From Nostoc sp. FACHB-152 (GTDB lineage Bacteria; Cyanobacteriota; Cyanobacteriia; Cyanobacteriales; Nostocaceae), in the NCBI RefSeq assembly GCF_014697475.1, contig NZ_JACJRV010000021.1:1-64000 (forward strand): a DNA stretch of 64,000 nucleotides, in the 5' to 3' direction. Below, in pieces: positions 28,834 through 38,629 of this stretch. Both the position numbers and the translations under genes were made by a program. Position 1 is the first letter of the stretch; every line of letters starts with the position of its first letter. The notes under the pieces were generated by a model. That model worked only from the letters and a program-made list of their open reading frames with translations, did not search any database and was not told the DNA's origin.

Positions 28834-29472
28834 ATGATCGTTGTCCATCATCTTAACAATTCGCGATCGCAGCGAGTGCTGTGGCTACTAGAAGAATTAG
28901 GTATCGAATACGAAATCAAATTCTACGAACGCGACCAAAAGACGATGTTAGCACCAACATCGTTGCGAGAAGTTCATCCTCTGGGTAAGTCACCAGTAAT
29001 TACAGATGCAGGGGAAACTATTGCTGAGTCAGGAGCTATTATCGAATACATAGTAGAGCGATATGGCAACGGTCGGCTCATTCCGCCATTGGGTACTCAA
29101 GAGCGTTTGCGTTATAGGTATTGGCTGCATTATGCCGAAGGCTCGGCAATGTTACCTCTAGTCATGAACACAGTTCTTAACCTTTTTGGTATTGGAGACA
29201 ACAGCGTCAACGATGCATTTATCGCTCCTCAGATTAAACTTCATTTTGACTATATAGAAAATGAACTTGGTAAAAGTACATGGTTTGTTGGGGAAGAATT
29301 TACGGCTGCCGATATTCAAATGAGTTTTCCTCTAGAAATAGTCGCTATGCAACCTGAACTAATTAACAGCCGACCAAAGATTAAGCAATTTATCGAACGC
29401 ATCCATGCACGGCCTGCTTATAAACGCGCCCTTGAACGTGGAGGTAAGTATGATTTCGCCAAGAGCCTTTAG
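28834..29472 (+). CDS. Glutathione S-transferase
   Basis: The 212-residue protein has an N-terminal thioredoxin fold (MIVVHHLNNSRSQRVLWLLE, with Ser in the first loop, then HPLGKSPVITDAGETIAESGA, which holds the cis-Pro and the Glu-Ser glutathione-binding pair) and an all-helical C-terminal half (GEEFTAADIQMSFPLEI). This is the standard cytosolic GST layout and size. It would conjugate glutathione to electrophiles or reduce peroxides; the substrate is not readable. Confidence 0.85.
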   Translation: MIVVHHLNNSRSQRVLWLLEELGIEYEIKFYERDQKTMLAPTSLREVHPLGKSPVITDAGETIAESGAIIEYIVERYGNGRLIPPLGTQERLRYRYWLHYAEGSAMLPLVMNTVLNLFGIGDNSVNDAFIAPQIKLHFDYIENELGKSTWFVGEEFTAADIQMSFPLEIVAMQPELINSRPKIKQFIERIHARPAYKRALERGGKYDFAKSL

Positions 29473-29618
29473 TAATTTTCCTACCTCTGACAATTGCTTT
29501 GAATGTATCTCTAGATAGAAGGAAAAAATATATTTTACCCTTTACGATGCCTGTGAGTCTTAAACATGATATCGGTTTTACAAATAAAAAGATTCAGACA
29601 AAATAATAGGAGTATTAA

Positions 29619-30008
29619 ATGCAAAGAATTCTCTTATCTTTAAAACAGGTATTAAGTACAACTGTTTTAATTATTTGTACTATAGTTTTCATCGCTATCT
29701 CAGGGGTATTTATCGGCGTTCAGCAGCCTAGTTATGCAACTACATTAGAAGAATTAAAGCTAGTACCTCCAGAGTTTAAACCTAATGCCGACGAAAAAGT
29801 TAACCGTGCTTATGAATTTGACCCAGGGGTGGGTACTCTAGAAGAGGATCGGCAACAAGATTATGAGAAAGCAGTAAAAGAATCAGAAAACCTGAACACT
29901 TTAGAAAAGGCTTATGAAAAGAATTTAAAAGAGGAGCAAGGACAAAACTCTCAAGGAAGCATTGTTGACAAAGCATCAAACTTGATTGACAAGGTAACAG
30001 GCAAATAA
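29619..30008 (+). CDS. Small exported or lumen protein of unknown function
   Basis: The 129-residue protein has a long N-terminal hydrophobic helix (about 12-35) with probable cleavage after SYA. The mature part is charged and helical: LEELKLVPPEFKPNADEKVN then LEEDRQQDYEKAVKES, ending in a polar tail. AGGAG lies 9 bases before the ATG. I do not recognise the family; similar small cyanobacterial proteins exist with no assigned role. A perfect palindrome with T-run follows as terminator. Confidence 0.6.
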   Translation: MQRILLSLKQVLSTTVLIICTIVFIAISGVFIGVQQPSYATTLEELKLVPPEFKPNADEKVNRAYEFDPGVGTLEEDRQQDYEKAVKESENLNTLEKAYEKNLKEEQGQNSQGSIVDKASNLIDKVTGK

Positions 30009-30017
30009 AATTTATTT

Positions 30018-30049
30018 GTAGAGACGCGAAATTTCGCGTCTCTACTTTT
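30018..30049 (+). terminator. Perfect palindrome terminator
   Basis: GTAGAGACGCGAAA pairs with TTTCGCGTCTCTAC (14 bases, no free loop bases beyond the turn), followed by TTTT. It lies 9 bases after the small exported gene. The outer arm matches the palindrome after glmM (13667). Confidence 0.75.
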
Positions 30050-30079
30050 CTGAACATTTAAGGATAAAAGCAGGTTGCA

Positions 30080-31690
30080 TTAAAATTCTGCAACGCTAAC
30101 CGAAACTTGTCTGGGCAATTCAATATAAAAGGTAGAACCTTCGCCAATTTTGCTGGTAAGGCTAATTGTGCCTTGCATCAATTCGACCAATGATTTAGTA
30201 ATTGCTAATCCCAATCCAGTACCGTCATATTTGCGTGTGATGCTTTGATCGACTTGATACAATGGCTCAAAAATATCTTCTATTTCAGACTCTGCAATCC
30301 CAATCCCACTATCTTGGACTGCGATCGCAGTTCTATCAGGAGAAATTTCCCACAGTTTTACTATTATGCCACCAGTTTCCGTAAATTTAATCGCATTGGA
30401 CAATAACTTCTCTAAAATTTGTTGAAGAAACTTGCTATCGTTCACCACAAAGGGATGATTGATATTGATGTCTGTTTGCAGATTTAAATTTTTTTCTATT
30501 GCTAGTGCGTGATATTCTTGTACCGTTGTTAATACTAAAGTGTGTAAGTTAACTTCCTCTAGTTTTAGCGATAAATTACCAGCTTCGACTTTAGCAAAAT
30601 CGAGCATATCTTCAATAATGTCTCTTAGATGATTGCCATTATTGAGGATACGTTCTACCATATCAGCTTGTTGTACAGTTAAAGTTGAATTGCGTTTTCT
30701 TAGCAGCACTTGCGATAAGCCTAATATGACATTCAGAGGAGTCCTGAGTTCGTGGGATGTTGTGGCTAAAAATTGCGACTTATGATTTGTCGCATTGATT
30801 AGTCGTAACTTTTGTTGTTCAATTGTGTTTTGTTTTTTTTCTAGTTCCCGTTGTTGCTCTAACAGAATTGCTGTTTGTGTAGATAAAATCTCTTCATGCT
30901 GTTCTAATGTTTGTCTGATTTTGGCATGATGAATAGCGATCGCTAATAAGTCTATAATCCCATCTAAAATTTTCTGCGATGTTGCATCAAAGGTATGAGG
31001 ATTATTCCAGTTACCAATTGCTAATACTCCTAACCGACCTAGCTGTGGTGAATATATGGGTACACCATACATAGAACTAGGTGAAAATCCAGAGATATCT
31101 GGAACATCAAAATCTAAATAATCTGAGAATTTTTCACCGATATTTTCATCGTTAACCGGACTAACTTGAAATAATTTTGCTACTCCTGTAGCAAAAACTT
31201 CATTTAATAAATTTAAATAATTATAACTTTTATTTTTAACATCTTCTTTGCCAATATCATTCAGCTTTATCAAGATCAGCCTATCAATATCTGTTCCTAT
31301 CTTAGCTGCTAATTCTAACTCTTTAGTTTGAGAATTATATAATGCTATGATACAAAACTCTGCGCCATCAATAGCATCACAAATTTCTTGCGTTATCTCT
31401 TTTAAAAGTTCTGGTAAATGTATTTTTTGATTAGTAATATGCAGAAGCTGCTGTAGTATTGCTAACTGTTTAGAAGTTGAATAATGATTGTTGGTTTGGA
31501 AATCTAAGTATAGTTTTTGACTTAGATTCATAGGTGATTGACGATGATTTTTTTCTATATAAACTGCTTCTTGTTCTGTATTTTTATTGCACAAAAATCT
31601 TTTACCAAACTCATGCTCCTCAGACAAAAAAGCTTCATTTATTTTGCTAAATTCATTTGGTTTAAAGTAAGGCAGATCATCTTTAGTCAT
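30080..31690 (-). CDS. GAF-domain sensor histidine kinase
   Basis: The 536-residue protein has an N-terminal polar region, a GAF domain (about 85-260), a coiled coil (LLEQQRELEKKQNTIEQQKL), a HisKA phosphoacceptor domain with FLATTSHELRTPLNVILG and a complete HATPase domain (SNAIKFTETGG, DSGIGIAESE, GTGLGLAITK). There is no transmembrane segment, so it is soluble. There is no receiver domain and no response regulator next to it, so its partner is elsewhere. GAF ligand residues of the bilin type (CH pair) are not seen, so it likely binds something else or senses through protein contacts. Confidence 0.9.
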   Translation of the reverse strand: MTKDDLPYFKPNEFSKINEAFLSEEHEFGKRFLCNKNTEQEAVYIEKNHRQSPMNLSQKLYLDFQTNNHYSTSKQLAILQQLLHITNQKIHLPELLKEITQEICDAIDGAEFCIIALYNSQTKELELAAKIGTDIDRLILIKLNDIGKEDVKNKSYNYLNLLNEVFATGVAKLFQVSPVNDENIGEKFSDYLDFDVPDISGFSPSSMYGVPIYSPQLGRLGVLAIGNWNNPHTFDATSQKILDGIIDLLAIAIHHAKIRQTLEQHEEILSTQTAILLEQQRELEKKQNTIEQQKLRLINATNHKSQFLATTSHELRTPLNVILGLSQVLLRKRNSTLTVQQADMVERILNNGNHLRDIIEDMLDFAKVEAGNLSLKLEEVNLHTLVLTTVQEYHALAIEKNLNLQTDININHPFVVNDSKFLQQILEKLLSNAIKFTETGGIIVKLWEISPDRTAIAVQDSGIGIAESEIEDIFEPLYQVDQSITRKYDGTGLGLAITKSLVELMQGTISLTSKIGEGSTFYIELPRQVSVSVAEF

Positions 31691-32234
31691 CTTGGGTTCA
31701 CACTTTTTGGCTTGTGAGCTTTATAGTTGTTCACCAGCCTTTGTGAATGCCTGATGTCTTTGCATTGTCAATTACTGCATCAGTTCTAAACTCACAGGTT
31801 GTTGAACTCCTATAACTAGAATAATTTTATCAATTTATTTCAGTATGTCATCTTATTTATTAACAGTAATTATACTGAATATTTAGTTTATAAATCTTTA
31901 TGATGATTATATTGATACTTTAATATTATTTCACTAATTGTTAATAAATAAATAAATTTATTACAGTTTTAGTTAATTGGTAAAAATCCTGAGGCTCACA
32001 TCCCAGCTTTTTTAAAAGTCGGGTATATTGTTGTTTACAAATATCTAAGACTGCTAGAACACCAATTCATTACTGCTGGAAGAACCGCTCCCCTACAAGC
32101 TACCGTGTACACACAAGTCTGATAAAGTTGCCTAATAGCATTTTGATCCTCCCCTTGAGCCTCCCCTTTTTAAGGGGGATCGAAACCTTAACTGAACTGT
32201 ACTGGACAAAATAAAAAGCTTTCAAAACTATTGC
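31691..32234. other. Intergenic region between two signalling genes
   Basis: AT-rich, no gene. A hairpin near 32145-32180 (CCCCTT and AAGGGG arms) resembles a dispersed palindrome. Confidence 0.45.
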
Positions 32235-34574
32235 CTATTGCCCACTTCCCTTCTTTCCCATTAACAGATAAGTTGTAATTTTGCGTTGATTGCTAATTTC
32301 TATTTCATCGTATTTTTGAAACAAAAATTCATGTCGTATTTGTTCGTAAGCAGTGGCGGTGACTTGGATAGTGTCAGCTAAACTTTGGGCTTCGATGCAT
32401 CTGGCAATATCGATGGTATCCATTAAACCCGTTGCTGCTGCTGTGACAATGCCAGTATGGATACCAATGCAAATTTTAAGGTTTTGCTGATTTTCTATAT
32501 TAAATGTAGCGATCGCTGTTTGCATATCCAAAGCCATTTGAGCGATCGCATGGGCATGATCTTTGCGTTTTGTTGGTAATCCACAGATTACCACATAAGC
32601 ATCATTGATAGTTTTGATTTTTTCTAAACCGTAGCGAGTGCTGAGGCGATCGAAAGTGGCAAAAATGGGACTGAGTAAATTGACTAGTTGCATTGCACTT
32701 CCCACAGCAGCAACTTCGCCTAAACCTACAATATCTGCACACAAAACAGTCATATTAATTACATCTGCGTCCGCGTCGTATACGTGCGGGCGTAGGGCGT
32801 TAGATGTTAATGGTGATATTCTAACTTGCCATAGTTGTTCTGTTTGTGCTTGCTGGTTTTGCAATGCTTCTTCTAGCAGCACTCTTTGGGTAATGTTGCG
32901 AAAAATACCACGCATTGCTACTGGCCTACCATTCGCAAATTTACAGTTAACATTACCTTCTAAAAATACTGTTTGACCATTTTTAGCAATAAAAGCCACC
33001 TTAACTTGTTCTAACTCTTCTCCTGACATTAATTGATAAAACATTTGCCGATAATATTCTTTAAAATCAGGATGGATGATATCAAATATACTTATTTGCT
33101 CAACTGCGTCCTCACTGTAACCTAAAGTTCTGCACCATGCCTGATTTACATATAAAAAACGACCGTAGGGATTAACCGAGACAATTAAATCATTAGCATT
33201 TTCACAGATATCTCGATATTGAGATTCGCTTTCTAATAAATTATCTTCTGCTTGTTTTCGTTTCATAAATTGAGCAATTTGGCTACCAACTGAAACCATC
33301 ATTTGCAATAAATCTGCATCATTTGGTTGCACATCCCGGCTAAAAAAAGTCATCACACCTAAAACTTTATTGTCATCTAGAATCGGAAAACCAAAGGCTG
33401 AATGCAATCCTGCGGCTATAGCAGTTTGTTTGCGCTGGGAATCTCTATAGTCTGAAATATCTTTAATCCATAAAGGAGAACGCCTAGCCCAAATTTGACC
33501 AGGTAATCCCATGCTAGGATGATATGTAGTTTGCCATGTAACTGCTTTAAATTCGCGCACAGAAACAAGCCGGCTTGACCATATTTCTACACATCGCAAG
33601 ACAGCATGATCATTATCTTCTGGCACATCAGTACTAATATATTGGCTAATTGTCCATAATTCGCCTACATCCCACTCTAAACTTTGGCAGATAGCCTGCA
33701 ATATTTGTGGCATTGCCTGTTTAATATTTTGTGATTCTGATAGAATGCGGGTAATACTATATTGGGCATTATTCCGTTGTTCTCGACGTTTACGACTAGT
33801 AATATCCCGACCAATATAAATAATATCTTCTAACACTTCATTTTTTTTCTGCATTACAGCACAAGAAAAAGCTATTAAAACTTTTTCGCCGGTTTTCTTG
33901 CGGCATACTACTTCAAAATGCTGTAAATCTCGATTAATTTTACTATAGTGATTAATAATTCTGAGCAATAAAAAATTATCATCAAAGATTAGGGATATAG
34001 GCTGGTTAATTAATTCTTCTTCCTGAAAATCAAATAATTTTAAAGCTGCTAAATTTACCTTTTTGATTTTGCCAGAATTACTAGTTACCAATAAGGCATC
34101 TGCCATTGAACTGATAACTGTATCCATGTAATTTTTATATGCCACCAATGTCATTGAAAGAATACTAGCAGCATTAGTAAGTTTCAATAAATTTTGCTTA
34201 TCTTGGATGATATTGGTTACATCTTTAATCAAGATAAGTAATTTAGATATAGTTAAATTTTCACTTGGTTCAGCAATAATATAAATATTAATATAAACGT
34301 CAGCCTGAGTATCAAAGCTGCGTTTAACGCCTGATAGTTCAAATATTTCTTGTTCACCTTGCAAGATAGATTGCAAAATATGTTCGATGCCGTTAAATTC
34401 AGGAAAGCTTAGTCGAATATCTTTGCCTAATTCTACTTCTTCAGGCTGAGATGCAAAGCAGTGTGCTTGTTCAGATTTATCTAAAATCTGAAAATGAGCA
34501 TCCAATTTTAAGTGTTCAAATCTGCGTAAAATTGAATATTTATTAAAGATCTGCTCTACTACCTCGTATTTCAT
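32235..34574 (-). CDS. PAS-GAF-PAS protein with class III cyclase-like domain
   Basis: The 779-residue protein has an N-terminal region with a PAS domain (around SSMADALLVTSNSGKIKKVN), a GAF domain (about 275-440), a second PAS (DLIVSVNPYGRFLYVNQAWC) and a C-terminal class III nucleotide cyclase-like domain. In this domain the first metal aspartate (CADIVGLGE) and the second (IKTINDAYVV) are kept, but the usual transition-state Asn and Arg look replaced: the segment reads DTIDIARCIEA where active enzymes have VNxAxR. It may therefore be inactive or specialised. ATG 34574 is preferred over a TTG at 34586. No membrane segment. Confidence 0.8.
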   Translation of the reverse strand: MKYEVVEQIFNKYSILRRFEHLKLDAHFQILDKSEQAHCFASQPEEVELGKDIRLSFPEFNGIEHILQSILQGEQEIFELSGVKRSFDTQADVYINIYIIAEPSENLTISKLLILIKDVTNIIQDKQNLLKLTNAASILSMTLVAYKNYMDTVISSMADALLVTSNSGKIKKVNLAALKLFDFQEEELINQPISLIFDDNFLLLRIINHYSKINRDLQHFEVVCRKKTGEKVLIAFSCAVMQKKNEVLEDIIYIGRDITSRKRREQRNNAQYSITRILSESQNIKQAMPQILQAICQSLEWDVGELWTISQYISTDVPEDNDHAVLRCVEIWSSRLVSVREFKAVTWQTTYHPSMGLPGQIWARRSPLWIKDISDYRDSQRKQTAIAAGLHSAFGFPILDDNKVLGVMTFFSRDVQPNDADLLQMMVSVGSQIAQFMKRKQAEDNLLESESQYRDICENANDLIVSVNPYGRFLYVNQAWCRTLGYSEDAVEQISIFDIIHPDFKEYYRQMFYQLMSGEELEQVKVAFIAKNGQTVFLEGNVNCKFANGRPVAMRGIFRNITQRVLLEEALQNQQAQTEQLWQVRISPLTSNALRPHVYDADADVINMTVLCADIVGLGEVAAVGSAMQLVNLLSPIFATFDRLSTRYGLEKIKTINDAYVVICGLPTKRKDHAHAIAQMALDMQTAIATFNIENQQNLKICIGIHTGIVTAAATGLMDTIDIARCIEAQSLADTIQVTATAYEQIRHEFLFQKYDEIEISNQRKITTYLLMGKKGSGQ

Positions 34575-34586
34575 TCTAGCTTTCAA

Positions 34587-35615
34587 TAAATAATGTAATT
34601 ATTTTGACAATAATACTTAAGCTTACGGCGATATTTTACGTAAAAAGCTTGAACCCACTTTCAACGCTGGCCGGATAAAATTATCGTTGTACACAGAACT
34701 AAAGATTCCAGCCTTTAGTTTTATAATTCACACTTCAACACCATTTTTAATTTTATCTGGTATTTTTTAAAATATCTGCTTAATCTACAAAGCAATTCAT
34801 AATAAGTTGGTTATATAGGAATCTGGTTTGATGACTAAACATATTTGTGTAATCAGGCAATAGGCAATAGTAAAGAAGGTCGCTAAAAATATACTGACTT
34901 TTTTCAAAAATCAAATATGAATCCTATAAAATAAAATTTTATATAAGTAAATTAACTTGAGTGTTGATTTCAGCCTAAGCCAAATAAATTAGCGATCGCC
35001 ATATTGATTGATAAAGCTACCAAAACTGAAGACATAGTAAAAATTTAGGTAAGGATTACAAACATATAGATCTGTGTATTCATAAATTTCACACCTTCTC
35101 AAAGGACAAGTATGATTGTGTCGGTGATTACTTTTAGATTTAAAGTATTAAGTAGTTTTGCTTAAACTATTATTACCTATGACTTAATAATCATCTTCAC
35201 ACTTTAAACACTAGTCGTTAATGTTTAAACGTTTGTTCCTCATGTACCTTGATTTATAAGTAATGCTTAATCGCTAGGAACTAAACTATAAGCAGTTACA
35301 GCAAATGCTTTAACCTTTGCAGTAAACTTTAATCAATAGATAAGTAATGCTTAAGTAATAGTAATAAATTTATAAGCTATTGTTGCAAACCTAAAAGCTT
35401 TTGTAATTAATCTTACGCCATTGATAAGTAATGCTTAAATAATTACAGCAATTTTTCAAGCAAGCTTATAAATATGATTCCTCTCTTAAAGTTTTCATTT
35501 ACCTCAGCAATATTAACTAAATCCGACACATTAAACATTTGCTAGATTTTCCTCAAGACAATCAATTAGTTATTGGTATAAAACAGAACTATAAACTTAG
35601 CAATAGGGATGCATC
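34587..35615. other. 1-kb spacer with an 84-bp periodic repeat
   Basis: No gene is visible. The right half carries the periodic repeat (see 35256). The left half is AT-rich with a GGCAATAG repeat fragment near 34856. Confidence 0.55.
35256..35461. repeat. Three 84-bp tandem units with a conserved 15-base core
   Basis: ATAAGTAATGCTTAA occurs exactly at 35256, 35340 and 35424. The phase is 84 bases each time, and a second conserved word, ATAAGC (TCAAGC in the third), sits 32 bases after each core. The rest of the units is diverged. This points to an old tandem duplication or to spaced binding sites. Confidence 0.7.
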
Positions 35616-35987
35616 ATGGCACGTCGTAAAAGAAATTCTAGTATTTTAGAACGAGCCGAACGGCGTATTGAGAGTTTGCAGTCTATCAACCAGCAACTTG
35701 ACTTTGGTGGAGGAGTCACTATGGAAGCCTACACCACTCAAATTAGTAATTTACGCTCTAAGCTTGCTGCTTACAACACAGCTTTATCTTCCATAGACCA
35801 ACTCATAGATGAAGTAAAAAATGCCGAAAAAGCCGTCAGCGAAATGTCAGAAAAAATGTTGTTAGGAGTGGGAAGCCGATACGGTAAAGCCAGCCAAGAA
35901 TACGAGATGGCGGGTGGTGTACGACGCAAAGCCAACCGACGCTCAAAAAGCAATCTTAGCAGATTAGTCCTAGTAGCTGACAATTAA
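35616..35987 (+). CDS. Small helical protein of unknown function
   Basis: The 123-residue protein is basic at both ends and helical in the middle (RAERRIESLQSINQQLDFGG, then STIQLIDEVK-like helices), with a C-terminal GVGSRYGKASQEYEMAGG segment and an Arg/Lys-rich tail (VRRKANRRSKS). I recall similar small proteins in filamentous cyanobacteria but cannot name the family. It lies downstream of the 84-bp repeat and upstream of the FIST-kinase pair on the same strand, with a 260-base spacer that carries a short hairpin. Confidence 0.6.
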   Translation: MARRKRNSSILERAERRIESLQSINQQLDFGGGVTMEAYTTQISNLRSKLAAYNTALSSIDQLIDEVKNAEKAVSEMSEKMLLGVGSRYGKASQEYEMAGGVRRKANRRSKSNLSRLVLVADN

Positions 35988-36090
35988 AATCGCCGCCATA
36001 TAAACAGCAGGAAGCAGCATTCTTTCTAAAATTTGCACCACTTGCTACCTCTACGGCAACCCTGTTCTCCGGCAAAGACTCTAACGCATA

Positions 36091-36114
36091 GCTTGCTTTC
36101 CCGTAGGAAAGCTT
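36091..36114. repeat. Short palindrome in the spacer before the FIST gene
   Basis: GCTTTCC-CGTA-GGAAAGC is a perfect 7-base stem with flanking AGCTT words. It is typical of dispersed Nostoc-type palindromes. Confidence 0.45.
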
Positions 36115-36247
36115 ACTCTTGTCCTGACGCGAACGAGAACGGTTTCGCCAAACAGCGAACAAGTTGGGTTTCCCGGCTTGAAGCAAGTGGACTGCGAATT
36201 CCATTGTGGGAATAATAAGCACACAGTTCAAAAAAGATGAGATCAAT

Positions 36248-37405
36248 ATGTTGAATGTAGTAGTTGGCCATAGCAACGACCCAGATTCTTTATCAGCAAT
36301 CTCTGAAGTAATCGAGCAATGTCACAACAGCTTAGGAGATAAACAGCCCCAAGCTGGGATTCTGTTTGCAGCAATTGATTTTGATTATGCACTCATCTTG
36401 CAAGAAATTGTGCAAGCATTTCCAGGCATAGAATTAATTGGTGGTACAACTGATGCGGAAATTTCTTCAGTATTAAATTTTCAGCAAGACTCAATCGCTT
36501 TAATGCTGTTTTCTTCTGAAGAAATAGAAATTTATGCTGGCTTAGGTCGAGAACTATCCAAAGATCCACTTTTAGCAACTAAACAAGCTGTTGAACAAGC
36601 AAAATCAAAAATTAAACATCAAGCTCCTTCTCAATTATGCTTGACTGTACCTGAAAGTTTAACAGTTGATGGCGTATTAATTGTAGAAGGATTAAAACTA
36701 GCACTAGGTAATGATGTGCCTATTTTCGGTGGGTTGACAGCTGATCAATGGAAATTCCAAAAAACGTATCAATTCTTTCAAACTGAAATTCTGAATGATG
36801 CTGTACCTGTTTTAATTTTTTCCGGAAAATTTTTATTTTCTCAAGGTATAGCTAGTGGTTGGCATCCTCTGGGAAGAAAAAGCCGAGTTACTAAAGTTGA
36901 TAAAAATATTCTTTATGAGATAGATGGTAAACCAGCATTAGATTTTTACCATCACTATTTAGGTGGTTTACCTCCTTCTGGTGAGTATCCTTTGGCAGTG
37001 TTTGAATCAGAAGCAGAAGAATTTTATATGCGTGCGCCTAGTGTTTATGATGCTCAAACTGGCAGTATCACTTTTTTAGGAGAAATACCTAAAAATGCTT
37101 TTGTTCAAATAGCTCAAGCTAGCCGAGATGAAATTTTAGGTGCTGCTAAAACTTCTATTACAAATGCTTTAAAAAATTATCCAGGTACAAAACCAGACGC
37201 GGCTTTATTTTTTTCATGTGCAGCCCGTCGGCAATTATTAGGCACCCGTACTGTAGAAGAATATCAGCTTGCACAAGAATGTTTAACAGCATCTATTCCA
37301 GGTTGTGGATTTTACACTCATGGTGAAATTTCACCATTGAATTATGGAGGTGAAACTAGATTACATCATGAAACATTCGTGACCCTTTTAATAGGGATGC
37401 ATTAA
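36248..37405 (+). CDS. FIST-domain sensor protein
   Basis: The 385-residue protein starts VVVGHSNDPDSLSAISEVIE, contains the first FIST half with IELIGGTTDAEISS, and the C-terminal half with the signature IPGCGFYTHGEISPLNYG. FIST domains are thought to bind small ligands such as amino acids and feed signalling proteins. The ATG at 36248 fits the fold start; the GTG at 36206 adds 14 unrelated residues. It is followed after 3 bases by a histidine kinase, so FIST ligand state is probably read by that kinase. Confidence 0.85.
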   Translation: MLNVVVGHSNDPDSLSAISEVIEQCHNSLGDKQPQAGILFAAIDFDYALILQEIVQAFPGIELIGGTTDAEISSVLNFQQDSIALMLFSSEEIEIYAGLGRELSKDPLLATKQAVEQAKSKIKHQAPSQLCLTVPESLTVDGVLIVEGLKLALGNDVPIFGGLTADQWKFQKTYQFFQTEILNDAVPVLIFSGKFLFSQGIASGWHPLGRKSRVTKVDKNILYEIDGKPALDFYHHYLGGLPPSGEYPLAVFESEAEEFYMRAPSVYDAQTGSITFLGEIPKNAFVQIAQASRDEILGAAKTSITNALKNYPGTKPDAALFFSCAARRQLLGTRTVEEYQLAQECLTASIPGCGFYTHGEISPLNYGGETRLHHETFVTLLIGMH

Positions 37406-37408
37406 ACA

Positions 37409-38479
37409 ATGATGCAAGCAGACTATGAACAAAAAATTAAAGAACTAGAAAAAACTAATCGCATCCTGCAAAAAAAATTAGAGCGTTCAGAAAGTTTAAG
37501 GGTGTCATTAGAAGAAACAAACGAAAAAAAAGAAGCATTATTTCTGAAAGTGATTCACGAACTCCGTGAATCACAAAAAATTTTGGAAGACCAAAGTCGA
37601 GATTTAGAGCAAACATTAAAAAAGCTGCAAGCTATGCAAAGCAAATTAGTAGAATCAGAAAAAATGTCGGCATTGGGCATTTTAGTAGCTGGTATTGCTC
37701 ATGAAATTAATAATCCTGTCAATTTTATTTATGGCAATATCACTTATGCTGCACAATACGCTCGTGATATTTTAGCTCTACTAGATTGTTATCAAAATGT
37801 ATATCCCAATCCGCCACTTTCCCTAACAAAAAAACTTAATTCTATAGATGTAGAATTTATTAAAAAAGATTTTATTGAACTTTTAAATTCTATGAGCAAT
37901 GGGGCTGAACGTATTAGCGATATTGTTCTTTCATTGCGGACATTTTCTCGCTTAGATGAAGCAGCCGTTAAAAAAGTTGATATCCATCAAGGTATCGATA
38001 GTACTTTAATGATTCTCAAAAATCGGCTGAAATCTCAAATAAATTTGTCAGAAATTAAAGTTATTAAAGAGTATGGCAATATTCCCTTGGTTGAGTGTTA
38101 TGCAGGTAAACTCAACCAAGTATTGATGAATATTATTTCCAATGGAATTGATGCTTTAGAGCAAAAAATAGATATCATTTCTCTAGAATCTAGTCTTACT
38201 GCTGCCAGTTTTATTCCTACTATCAAAATTAGTACAGATTTGATAGATAACTGGGTGATAATCAGGATTTCTGATAACGGAACTGGAATTGAAAAAGAAG
38301 TTACACAACAAATATTTAATCCATTCTTTACTACCAAACCAGTTGGCAAAGGAACAGGTTTAGGGTTGTCAATTAGCTATCAAATTATTGTCGAAAACCA
38401 TAAAGGTCAACTCAAATGTAATTCTATCCCTGGGGTGGGTACAGAATTTGTAATTATGATACCTAAACAACGAAATTAG
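37409..38479 (+). CDS. Cytoplasmic histidine kinase coupled to the FIST sensor
   Basis: The 356-residue protein begins with a coiled coil of about 90 residues (DYEQKIKELEKTNRILQKKL) and goes straight into a HisKA-like domain with VAGIAHEINNPVNFIYGN and an HATPase domain with DNGTGIEKEV, FFTTKPVGKGTGLGLSI. There is no sensor domain of its own, so the FIST protein upstream likely supplies input. The spacing of 3 bases to the FIST stop indicates one operon. No response regulator gene is nearby. Confidence 0.88.
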   Translation: MMQADYEQKIKELEKTNRILQKKLERSESLRVSLEETNEKKEALFLKVIHELRESQKILEDQSRDLEQTLKKLQAMQSKLVESEKMSALGILVAGIAHEINNPVNFIYGNITYAAQYARDILALLDCYQNVYPNPPLSLTKKLNSIDVEFIKKDFIELLNSMSNGAERISDIVLSLRTFSRLDEAAVKKVDIHQGIDSTLMILKNRLKSQINLSEIKVIKEYGNIPLVECYAGKLNQVLMNIISNGIDALEQKIDIISLESSLTAASFIPTIKISTDLIDNWVIIRISDNGTGIEKEVTQQIFNPFFTTKPVGKGTGLGLSISYQIIVENHKGQLKCNSIPGVGTEFVIMIPKQRN

Positions 38480-38594
38480 GTAAGCGATCGCTAACTAATT
38501 TATCACGCCCTGGCACTTTTGCTAGTTGTTCTCTTCATTAGACTTTAATTACTAGTAAATACTTGCTGGGAATTAGAAATTTTAAAAGAAATAA

Positions 38595-38629
38595 GACTAT
38601 TGAAAGATAAAATTTATCCTTCAACAGTC
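38595..38629 (-). terminator. Hairpin at the end of the nucleotidyltransferase gene
   Basis: GACTATTGAAAGATAAA and its near complement make a stem of about 17 pairs (two G-U), overlapping the last codons and stop at 38614, followed on the minus strand by TTATTTCTTTT. Confidence 0.7.

Noticed and set aside
35256-35461. 84-base repeat as a CRISPR array
   Set aside because: The conserved core is only 15 bases and the intervening sequence is partly similar between units; there are no cas genes.
36033-36215. Frame of 60 codons before the FIST gene
   Set aside because: It consists of dispersed palindrome sequence and has no conserved features.
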